Below the pieces are notes generated by a model, which made no database searches, was not told where the DNA came from, and saw only the letters and a program-made list of their open reading frames with translations. This document shows, piece by piece, positions 50,799 through 62,831 of a DNA stretch of 64,000 nucleotides. The stretch lies in NCBI GenBank assembly GCA_943737045.1, contig CALSFV010000104.1, positions 62,001 through 126,000 of the forward strand, in the 5' to 3' direction. The DNA is from Parapristionchus giblindavisi. Taxonomy: Eukaryota > Nematoda > Chromadorea > Rhabditida > Diplogasteridae. A program made the position numbers and the translations under genes. Each line of letters opens with the position of its first letter. The stretch's first letter is position 1.

Positions 50799-53700
50799 GA
50801 TAGTTTTCATTTTCATTTTCATATTTCTCAAGTTATCTTGATCATATCAGAGTAAAAGCTACTTTTGTACTTCGGTCATTATAGCAGCAGTAAAATATCA
50901 CAGCTCGACATGACCTGAAGTGTGTCTCATTCAGAATTTTTTCCTCTTTCATATAGTATATTACTCGATAAGTATCATTGACAATTAGACTTGTAACGAA
51001 TTATTTTGTACCAAAAACAGAGAGTATTGAAAGATAAATTTACATATTGGCCGTACTGACCACTTTGAAATAGTCTATATTATTCAGAATTTTTCGCTCT
51101 TTCATTTGGTATATGACACGATAGGTTTCATTTTCATTTTCATATTTCTCAAGTTATCTTGATCATATCAGAGTAAAAGCTACTTTTGTACTTCGGTCAT
51201 TATAGCAGCAGTAAAATATCACAGCTCGACATGACCTGAAGTGTGTCTCATTCAGAATTTTTTCCTCTTTCATATAGTATATTACTCGATAAGTATCATT
51301 GACAATTAGACTTGTAACGAATTATTTTGTACCAAAAACAGAGAGTATTGAAAGATAAATTTACATATTGGCCGTACTGACCACTTTGAAATAGTTTATC
51401 TTATTCAGAATTTTTCGCTCTTTCATTTGGTATATGACACGATAGGTTTCATTTTCATTTTCATATTTCTCAAGTTATCTTGATCATATCAGAGTAAAAG
51501 CTACTTTTGTACTTCGGTCATTATAGCAGCAGTAAAATATCACAGCTCGACATGAACTGAAGTTTGTCTCATTGAGAATTTTTTCCTCTTTCATATAGTA
51601 TATTACTCGATAAGTATCATTGACAATTAGACTTGTAACGAATTATTTTGTACCAAAAACAGAGAGTATTGAAAGATAAATTTACATATTGGCCGTACTG
51701 ACCACTTTGAAATAGTTTATCTTATTCAGAATTTTTCGCTCTTTCATTTGGTATATGACACGATAGGTTTCATTTTCATTTTCATATTTCTCAAGTTATC
51801 TTGATCATATCAGAGTAAAAGCTACTTTTGTACTTCGGTCATTATAGCAGCAGTAAAATATCACAGCTCGACATGAACTGAAGTTTGTCTCATTGAGAAT
51901 TTTTTCCTCTTTCATATAGTATATTACTCGATAAGTATCATTGACAATTAGACTTGTAACGAATTATTTTGTACCAAAAACAGAGAGTATTGAAAGATAA
52001 ATTTACATATTGGCCGTACTGACCACTTTGAAATAGTTTATCTTATTCAGAATTTTTCGCTCTTTCATTTGGTATATGACACGATAGGTTTCATTTTCAT
52101 TTTCATATTTCTCAAGTTATCTTGATCATATCAGAGTAAAAGCTACTTTTGTACTTCGGTCATTATAGCAGCAGTAAAATATCACAGCTCGACATGACCT
52201 GAAGTGTGTCTCATTCAGAATTTTTTCCTCTTTCATATAGTATATTACTCGATAAGTATCATTGACAATTAGACTTGTAACGAATTATTTTGTACCAAAA
52301 ACAGAGAGTATTGAAAGATAAATTTACATATTGGCCGTACTGACCACTTTGAAATAGTCTATATTATTCAGAATTTTTCGCTCTTTCATTTGGTATATGA
52401 CACGATAGGTTTCATTTTCATTTTCATATTTCTCAAGTTATCTTGATCATATCAGAGTAAAAGCTACTTTTGTACTTCGGTCATTATAGCAGCAGTAAAA
52501 TATCACAGCTCGACATGACCTGAAGTGTGTCTCATTGAGAATTTTTTTCTCTTTCATATAGTATATTACTCGATAAGTATCATTGACAATTAGACTTGTA
52601 ACGAATTATTTTGTACCAAAAACAGAGAGTATTGAAAGATAAATTTACATATTGGCCGTACTGACCACTTTGAAATAGTTTATCTTATTCAGAATTTTTC
52701 GCTCTTTCATTTGGTATATGACACGATAGGTTTCATTTTCATTTTCATATTTCTCAAGTTATCTTGATCATATCAGAGTAAAAGCTACTTTTTGTACTTC
52801 GGTCATTATAGCAGCAGTAAAATATCACAGCTCGACATGACCTGAAGTGTGTCTCATTCAGAATTTTTTCCTCTTTCATATAGTATATTACTCGATAAGT
52901 ATCATTGACAATTAGACTTGTAACGAATTATTTTGTACCAAAAACAGAGAGTATTGAAAGATAAATTTACATATTGGCCGTACTGACCACTTTGAAATAG
53001 TCTATATTATTCAGAATTTTTCGCTCTTTCATTTGGTATATGACACGGTAGGTTTCATTTTCATTTTCATATTTCTCAAGTTATCTTGATCATATCAGAG
53101 TAAAAGCTACTTTTGTACTTCGGTCATTATAGCAGCAGTAAAATATCACAGCTCGACATGACCTGAAGTGTGTCTCATTGAGAATTTTTTTCTCTTTCAT
53201 ATAGTATATTACTCGATAAGTATCATTGACAATTAGACTTGTAACGAATTATTTTGTACCAAAAACAGAGAGTATTGAAAGATAAATTTACATATTGGCC
53301 GTACTGACCACTTTGAAATAGTTTATCTTATTCAGAATTTTTCGCTCTTTCATTTGGTATATGACACGATAGGTTTCATTTTCATTTTCATATTTCTCAA
53401 GTTATCTTGATCATATCAGAGTAAAAGCTACTTTTGTACTTCGGTCATTATAGCAGCAGTAAAATATCACAGCTCGACATGAACTGAAGTGTGTCTCATT
53501 GAGAATTTTTTCCTCTTTCATATAGTATATTACTCGATAAGTATCATTGACAATTAGACTTGTAACGAATTATTTTGTACCAAAAACAGAGAGTATTGAA
53601 AGATAAATTTACATATTGGCCGTACTGACCACTTTGAAATAGTTTATCTTATTCAGAATTTTTCGCTCTTTCATTTGGTATATGACACGATAGGTTTCAT

Positions 53701-56700
53701 TTTCATTTTCATATTTCTCAAGTTATCTTGATCATATCAGAGTAAAAGCTACTTTTGTACTTCGGTCATTATAGCAGCAGTAAAATATCACAGCTCGACA
53801 TGACCTGAAGTGTGTCTCATTCAGAATTTTTTCCTCTTTCATATAGTATATTACTCGATAAGTATCATTGACAATTAGACTTGTAACGAATTATTTTGTA
53901 CCAAAAACAGAGAGTATTGAAAGATAAATTTACATATTGGCCGTACTGACCACTTTGAAATAGTCTATATTATTCAGAATTTTTCGCTCTTTCATTTGGT
54001 ATATGACACGATAGGTTTCATTTTCATTTTCATATTTCTCAAGTTATCTTGATCATATCAGAGTAAAAGCTACTTTTGTACTTCGGTCATTATAGCAGCA
54101 GTAAAATATCACAGCTCGACATGACCTGAAGTGTGTCTCATTGAGAATTTTTTCTCTTTCATATAGTATATTACTCGATAAGTATCATTGACAATTAGAC
54201 TTGTAACGAATTATTTTGTACCAAAAACAGAGAGTATTGAAAGATAAATTTACATATTGGCCGTACTGACCACTTTGAAATAGTTTATCTTATTCAGAAT
54301 TTTTCGCTCTTTCATTTGGTATATGACACGATAGGTTTCATTTTCATTTTCATATTTCTCAAGTTATCTTGATCATATCAGAGTAAAAGCTACTTTTGTA
54401 CTTCGGTCATTATAGCAGCAGTAAAATATCACAGCTCGACATGACCTGAAGTGTGTCTCATTCAGAATTTTTTCCTCTTTCATATAGTATATTACTCGAT
54501 AAGTATCATTGACAATTAGACTTGTAACGAATTATTTTGTACCAAAAACAGAGAGTATTGAAAGATAAATTTACATATTGGCCGTACTGACCACTTTGAA
54601 ATAGTTTATCTTATTCAGAATTTTTCGCTCTTTCATTTGGTATATGACACGATAGGTTTCATTTTCATTTTCATATTTCTCAAGTTATCTTGATCATATC
54701 AGAGTAAAAGCTACTTTTGTACTTCGGTCATTATAGCAGCAGTAAAATATCACAGCTCGACATGACCTGAAGTGTGTCTCATTGAGAATTTTTTTCTCTT
54801 TCATATAGTATATTACTCGATAAGTATCATTGACAATTAGACTTGTAACGAATTATTTTGTACCAAAAACAGAGAGTATTGAAAGATAAATTTACATATT
54901 GGCCGTACTGACCACTTTGAAATAGTTTATCTTATTCAGAATTTTTCGCTCTTTCATTTGGTATATGACACGATAGGTTTCATTTTCATTTTCATATTTC
55001 TCAAGTTATCTTGATCATATCAGAGTAAAAGCTACTTTTGTACTTCGGTCATTATAGCAGCAGTAAAATATCACAGCTCGACATGACCTGAAGTGTGTCT
55101 CATTCAGAATTTTTTCCTCTTTCATATAGTATATTACTCGATAAGTATCATTGACAATTAGACTTGTAACGAATTATTTTGTACCAAAAACAGAGAGTAT
55201 TGAAAGATAAATTTACATATTGGCCGTACTGACCACTTTGAAATAGTCTATATTATTCAGAATTTTTCGCTCTTTCATTTGGTATATGACACGATAGGTT
55301 TCATTTTCATTTTCATATTTCTCAAGTTATCTTGATCATATCAGAGTAAAAGCTACTTTTGTACTTCGGTCATTATAGCAGCAGTAAAATATCACAGCTC
55401 GACATGACCTGAAGTGTGTCTCATTGAGAATTTTTTTCTCTTTCATATAGTATATTACTCGATAAGTATCATTGACAATTAGACTTGTAACGAATTATTT
55501 TGTACCAAAAACAGAGAGTATTGAAAGATAAATTTACATATTGGCCGTACTGACCACTTTGAAATAGTCTATATTATTCAGAATTTTTCGCTCTTTCATT
55601 TGGTATATGACACGGTAGGTTTCATTTTCATTTTCATATTTCTCAAGTTATCTTGATCATATCAGAGTAAAAGCTACTTTTGTACTTCGGTCATTATAGC
55701 AGCAGTAAAATATCACAGCTCGACATGACCTGAAGTGTGTCTCATTGAGAATTTTTTTCTCTTTCATATAGTATATTACTCGATAAGTATCATTGACAAT
55801 TAGACTTGTAACGAATTATTTTGTACCAAAAACAGAGAGTATTGAAAGATAAATTTACATATTGGCCGTACTGACCACTTTGAAATAGTTTATCTTATTC
55901 AGAATTTTTCGCTCTTTCATTTGGTATATGACACGATAGGTTTCATTTTCATTTTCATATTTCTCAAGTTATCTTGATCATATCAGAGTAAAAGCTACTT
56001 TTGTACTTCGGTCATTATAGCAGCAGTAAAATATCACAGCTCGACATGAACTGAAGTGTGTCTCATTGAGAATTTTTTCCTCTTTCATATAGTATATTAC
56101 TCGATAAGTATCATTGACAATTAGACTTGTAACGAATTATTTTGTACCAAAAACAGAGAGTATTGAAAGATAAATTTACATATTGGCCGTACTGACCACT
56201 TTGAAATAGTTTATCTTATTCAGAATTTTTCGCTCTTTCATTTGGTATATGACACGATAGGTTTCATTTTCATTTTCATATTTCTCAAGTTATCTTGATC
56301 ATATCAGAGTAAAAGCTACTTTTGTACTTCGGTCATTATAGCAGCAGTAAAATATCACAGCTCGACATGACCTGAAGTGTGTCTCATTCAGAATTTTTTC
56401 CTCTTTCATATAGTATATTACTCGATAAGTATCATTGACAATTAGACTTGTAACGAATTATTTTGTACCAAAAACAGAGAGTATTGAAAGATAAATTTAC
56501 ATATTGGCCGTACTGACCACTTTGAAATAGTCTATATTATTCAGAATTTTTCGCTCTTTCATTTGGTATATGACACGATAGGTTTCATTTTCATTTTCAT
56601 ATTTCTCAAGTTATCTTGATCATATCAGAGTAAAAGCTACTTTTGTACTTCGGTCATTATAGCAGCAGTAAAATATCACAGCTCTAGATGACCTGAAGTG

Positions 56701-57669
56701 TGTCTCATTCAGAATTTTTTTCCTCTTTCACATAGTATATCACTCGATAAGTATCATTGACAATTAGACTTGTAACGAATTATTTTGTACCAAAAACAGA
56801 GAGCATTGAAAGATAAATTTACATATTGGCCGTACTGACCACTTTAAAATTGTCTATCTTATTCAGAATTTTTCGCTCTTTCTTTTGGTATATGACACGG
56901 TAGGTTTCATTTTCATTTTCATATTTCTCAAGTTATCTTGATCATATCAGAGTAAAAGCTACTTTTGTACTTCGGTCATTATAGCAGCAGTAAAATATCA
57001 CAGCTCGACATGACCTGAAGTGTGTCTCATTGAGAATTTTTTTCTCTTTCATATAGTATATTACTCGATAAGTATCATTGACAATTAGACTTGTAACGAA
57101 TTATTTTGTACCAAAAACAGAGAGTATTGAAAGATAAATTTACATATTGGCCGTACTGACCACTTTGAAATAGTTTATCTTATTCAGAATTTTTCGCTCT
57201 TTCATTTGGTATATGACACGATAGGTTTCATTTTCATTTTCATATTTCTCAAGTTATCTTGATCATATCAGAGTAAAAGCTACTTTTGTACTTCGGTCAT
57301 TATAGCAGCAGTAAAATATCACAGCTCGACATGACCTGAAGTGTGTCTCATTCAGAATTTTTTCCTCTTTCATATAGTATATTACTCGATAAGTATCATT
57401 GACAATTAGACTTGTAACGAATTATTTTGTACCAAAAACAGAGAGTATTGAAAGATAAATTTACATATTGGCCGTACTGACCACTTTGAAATAGTCTATA
57501 TTATTCAGAATTTTTCGCTCTTTCATTTGGTATATGACACGATAGGTTTCATTTTCATTTTCATATTTCTCAAGTTATCTTGATCATATCAGAGTAAAAG
57601 CTACTTTTGTACTTCGGTCATTATAGCAGCAGTAAAATATCACAGCTCGACATGACCTGAAGTGTGTCT

Positions 57670-57836
57670 CATTCAGAATTTTTCGCTCTTTCATTTGGTA
57701 TATGACACGATAGGTTTCATTTTCATTTTCATATTTCTCAAGTTATCTTGATCATATCAGAGTAAAGCTACTTTTGTACTTCGGTCATTATAGCAGCAGT
57801 AAAATATCACAGCTCGACATGACCTGAAGTGTGTCT
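57670..57836. repeat. Half-length satellite unit 4 (167 bp)
   Basis: The same A-to-B junction but a different lineage: it keeps GGTTTCATTTTCAT and has lost one A in CAGAGTAAAGCTAC. Confidence 0.92.
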
Positions 57837-59120
57837 CATTGAGAATTTTTTCCTCTTTCATATAGTATATTACTCGATAAGTATCATTGACAATTAGACT
57901 TGTAACGAATTATTTTGTACCAAAAACAGAGAGTATTGAAAGATAAATTTACATATTGGCCGTACTGACCACTTTGAAATAGTCTATCTTATTCAGAATT
58001 TTTCGCTCTTTCATTTGGTATATGACACGATAGGTTTCATTTTCATTTTCATATTTCTCAAGTTATCTTGATCAAATCAGAGTAAAAGCTACTTCTGTAC
58101 TTCGGTCATTATAGCAGCAGTAAAATATTACAGCTCGACATGACCTGAAGTGTGTCTCATTCAGAATTTTTTCCTCTTTCACATAGTATATCACTCGATA
58201 AGTATCATTGACAATTAGACTTGTAACGAATTATTTTGTACCAAAAACAGAGAGCATTGAAAGATAAATTTACATATTGGCCGTACTGACCACTTTGAAA
58301 TTGTCTATCTTATTCAGAATTTTTCGCTCTTTCTTTTGGTATATGACACGGTAGGTTTCATTTTCATTTTCATATTTCTCAAGTTATCTTGATCATATCA
58401 GAGTAAAAGCTACTTTTGTACTTCGGTCATTATAGCAGCAGTAAAATATCACAGCTCGACATGACCTGAAGTGTGTCTCATTGAGAATTTTTTTCTCTTT
58501 CATATAGTATATTACTCGATAAGTATCATTGACAATTAGACTTGTAACGAATTATTTTGTACCAAAAACAGAGAGTATTGAAAGATAAATTTACATATTG
58601 GCCGTACTGACCACTTTGAAATAGTTTATCTTATTCAGAATTTTTCGCTCTTTCATTTGGTATATGACACGATAGGTTTCATTTTCATTTTCATATTTCT
58701 CAAGTTATCTTGATCATATCAGAGTAAAAGCTACTTTTGTACTTCGGTCATTATAGCAGCAGTAAAATATCACAGCTCGACATGACCTGAAGTGTGTCTC
58801 ATTCAGAATTTTTTCCTCTTTCATATAGTATATTACTCGATAAGTATCATTGACAATTAGACTTGTAACGAATTATTTTGTACCAAAAACAGAGAGTATT
58901 GAAAGATAAATTTACATATTGGCCGTACTGACCACTTTGAAATAGTCTATATTATTCAGAATTTTTCGCTCTTTCATTTGGTATATGACACGATAGGTTT
59001 CATTTTCATTTTCATATTTCTCAAGTTATCTTGATCATATCAGAGTAAAAGCTACTTTTGTACTTCGGTCATTATAGCAGCAGTAAAATATCACAGCTCG
59101 ACATGACCTGAAGTGTGTCT

Positions 59121-59287
59121 CATTCAGAATTTTTCGCTCTTTCATTTGGTATATGACACGATAGGTTTCATTTTCATTTTCATATTTCTCAAGTTATCTT
59201 GATCATATCTGAGTAAAGCTACTTTTGTACTTCGGTCATTATAGCAGCAGTAAAATATCACAGCTCGACATGACCTGAAGTGTGTCT
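59121..59287. repeat. Half-length satellite unit 5 (167 bp)
   Basis: The same as unit 4, 1451 bp later, with a private ATATCTGAGTAAAGC. Confidence 0.92.
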
Positions 59288-61855
59288 CATTGAGAATTTT
59301 TTCCTCTTTCATATAGTATATTACTCGATAAGTATCATTGACAATTAGACTTGTAACGAATTATTTTGTACCAAAAACAGAGAGTATTGAAAGATAAATT
59401 TACATATTGGCCGTACTGACCACTTTGAAATAGTCTATCTTATTCAGAATTTTTCGCTCTTTCATTTGGTATATGACACGATAGGTTTCATTTTCATTTT
59501 CATATTTCTCAAGTTATCTTGATCAAATCAGAGTAAAAGCTACTTCTGTACTTCGGTCATTATAGCAGCAGTAAAATATTACAGCTCGACATGACCTGAA
59601 GTGTGTCTCATTCAGAATTTTTTCCTCTTTCACATAGTATATCACTCGATAAGTATCATTGACAATTAGACTTGTAACGAATTATTTTGTACCAAAAACA
59701 GAGAGCATTGAAAGATAAATTTACATATTGGCCGTACTGACCACTTTGAAATTGTCTATCTTATTCAGAATTTTTCGCTCTTTCTTTTGGTATATGACAC
59801 GGTAGGTTTCATTTTCATTTTCATATTTCTCAAGTTATCTTGATCATATCAGAGTAAAAGCTACTTTTGTACTTCGGTCATTATAGCAGCAGTAAAATAT
59901 CACAGCTCGACATGACCTGAAGTGTGTCTCATTGAGAATTTTTTTCTCTTTCATATAGTATATTACTCGATAAGTATCATTGACAATTAGACTTGTAACG
60001 AATTATTTTGTACCAAAAACAGAGAGTATTGAAAGATAAATTTACATATTGGCCGTACTGACCACTTTGAAATAGTTTATCTTATTCAGAATTTTTCGCT
60101 CTTTCATTTGGTATATGACACGATACGTTTCATTTTCATTTTCATATTTCTCAAGTTATCTTGATCATATCAGAGTAAAAGCTACTTTTGTACTTCGGTC
60201 ATTATAGCAGCAGTAAAATATCACAGCTCGACATGACCTGAAGTGTGTCTCATTCAGAATTTTTTCCTCTTTCATATAGTATATTACTCGATAAGTATCA
60301 TTGACAATTAGACTTGTAACGAATTATTTTGTACCAAAAACAGAGAGTATTGAAAGATAAATTTACATATTGGCCGTACTGACCACTTTGAAATAGTTTA
60401 TCTTATTCAGAATTTTTCGCTCTTTCATTTGGTATATGACACGATAGGTTTCATTTTCATTTTCATATTTCTCAAGTTATCTTGATCATATCAGAGTAAA
60501 AGCTACTTTTGTACTTCGGTCATTATAGCAGCAGTAAAATATCACAGCTCGACATGACCTGAAGTGTGTCTCATTGAGAATTTTTTCCTCTTTCATATAG
60601 TATATTACTCGATAAGTATCATTGACAATTAGACTTGTAACGAATTATTTTGTACCAAAAACAGAGAGTATTGAAAGATAAATTTACATATTGGCCGTAC
60701 TGACCACTTTGAAATAGTCTATATTATTCAGAATTTTTCGCTCTTTCATTTGGTATATGACACGATAGGTTTCATTTTCATTTTCATATTTCTCAAGTTA
60801 TCTTGATCATATCAGAGTAAAAGGTACTTTTGTACTTCGGTCATTATAGCAGCAGTAAAATATCACAGCTCGACATGACCTGAAGTGTGTCTCATTCAGA
60901 ATTTTTTCCTCTTTCATATAGTATATTACTCGATAAGTATCATTGACAATTAGACTTGTAACGAATTATTTTGTACCAAAAACAGAGAGTATTGAAAGAT
61001 AAATTTACATATTGGCCGTACTGACCACTTTGAAATAGTTTATCTTATTCAGAATTTTTCGCTCTTTCATTTGGTATATGACACGATAGGTTTCATTTTC
61101 ATTTTCATATTTCTCAAGTTATCTTGATCATATCAGAGTAAAAGCTACTTTTGTACTTCGGTCATTATAGCAGCAGTAAAATATCACAGCTCGACATGAA
61201 CTGAAGTGTGTCTCATTGAGAATTTTTTCCTCTTTCATATAGTATATTACTCGATAAGTATCATTGACAATTAGACTTGTAACGAATTATTTTGTACCAA
61301 AAACAGAGAGTATTGAAAGATAAATTTACATATTGGCCGTACTGACCACTTTGAAATAGTTTATCTTATTCAGAATTTTTCGCTCTTTCATTTGGTATAT
61401 GACACGATAGGTTTCATTTTCATTTTCATATTTCTCAAGTTATCTTGATCATATCAGAGTAAAAGCTACTTTTGTACTTCGGTCATTATAGCAGCAGTAA
61501 AATATCACAGCTCGACATGACCTGAAGTGTGTCTCATTCAGAATTTTTTCCTCTTTCATATAGTATATTACTCGATAAGTATCATTGACAATTAGACTTG
61601 TAACGAATTATTTTGTACCAAAAACAGAGAGTATTGAAAGATAAATTTACATATTGGCCGTACTGACCACTTTGAAATAGTCTATATTATTCAGAATTTT
61701 TCGCTCTTTCATTTGGTATATGACACGATAGGTTTCATTTTCATTTTCATATTTCTCAAGTTATCTTGATCATATCAGAGTAAAAGCTACTTTTGTACTT
61801 CGGTCATTATAGCAGCAGTAAAATATCACAGCTCGACATGACCTGAAGTGTGTCT

Positions 61856-62022
61856 CATTCAGAATTTTTCGCTCTTTCATTTGGTATATGACACGATAGG
61901 TTTCATTTTCATTTTCATATTTCTCAAGTTATCTTGATCATATCAGAGTAAAGCTACTTTTGTACTTCGGTCATTATAGCAGCAGTAAAATATCACAGCG
62001 CGACATGACCTGAAGTGTGTCT
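61856..62022. repeat. Half-length satellite unit 6 (167 bp)
   Basis: The same junction and the same lost A as units 4 and 5, followed by the rare CAGCGCGACATG. Confidence 0.92.
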
Positions 62023-62664
62023 CATTAAGAATTTTTTCCTCTTTCATATAGTATATTACTCGATAAGTATCATTGACAATTAGACTTGTAACGAATTATT
62101 TTGTACCAAAAACAGAGAGAATTGAAAGATAAATTTACATATTGGCCGTACTGACCACTTTGAAATAGTTTATCTTATTCAGAATTTTTCGCTCTTTCAT
62201 TTGGTATATGACACGATAGGTTTCATTTTCATTTTCATATTTCTCAAGTTATCTTGATCATATCAGAGTAAAAGCTACTTTTGTACTTCGGTCATTATAG
62301 CAGCAGTAAAATATCACAGCTCGACATGACCTGAAGTGTGTCTCATTCAGAATTTTTTCCTCTTTCATATAGTATATTACTCGATAAGTATCATTGACAA
62401 TTAGACTTGTAACGAATTATTTTGTACCAAAAACAGAGAGTATTGAAAGATAAATTTACATATTGGCCGTACTGACCACTTTGAAATAGTCTATATTATT
62501 CAGAATTTTTCGCTCTTTCATTTGGTATATGACACGATAGGTTTCATTTTCATTTTCATATTTCTCAAGTTATCTTGATCATATCAGAGTAAAAGCTACT
62601 TTTGTACTTCGGTCATTATAGCAGCAGTAAAATATCACAGCTCGACATGACCTGAAGTGTGTCT

Positions 62665-62831
62665 CATTCAGAATTTTTCGCTCTTTCATTTGGTATATGA
62701 CACGATAGGTTTCATTTTCATTTTCATATTTCTCAAGTTATCTTGATCATATCAGAGTAAAGCTACTTTTGTACTTCGGTCATTATAGCAGCAGTAAAAT
62801 ATCACAGCGCGACATGACCTGAAGTGTGTCT
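62665..62831. repeat. Half-length satellite unit 7 (167 bp)
   Basis: The same junction and CAGCGCGACATG, 809 bp after unit 6. Confidence 0.92.

Larger units (their letters stand above)
57670..60370. repeat. 1451-bp higher-order repeat, one full and one partial copy
   Basis: From the half-length unit at 57670 the order is: GAGAATTTTTTCC; ATCAAATCAG with CTTCTG and TATCACTCG; TTTCTTTTGG with CGGTAGG; TTTATCTT; CTATATT; then the next half-length unit at 59121. The same order follows 59121 until about 60370, where TTTATCTT replaces CTATATT. Confidence 0.83.
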
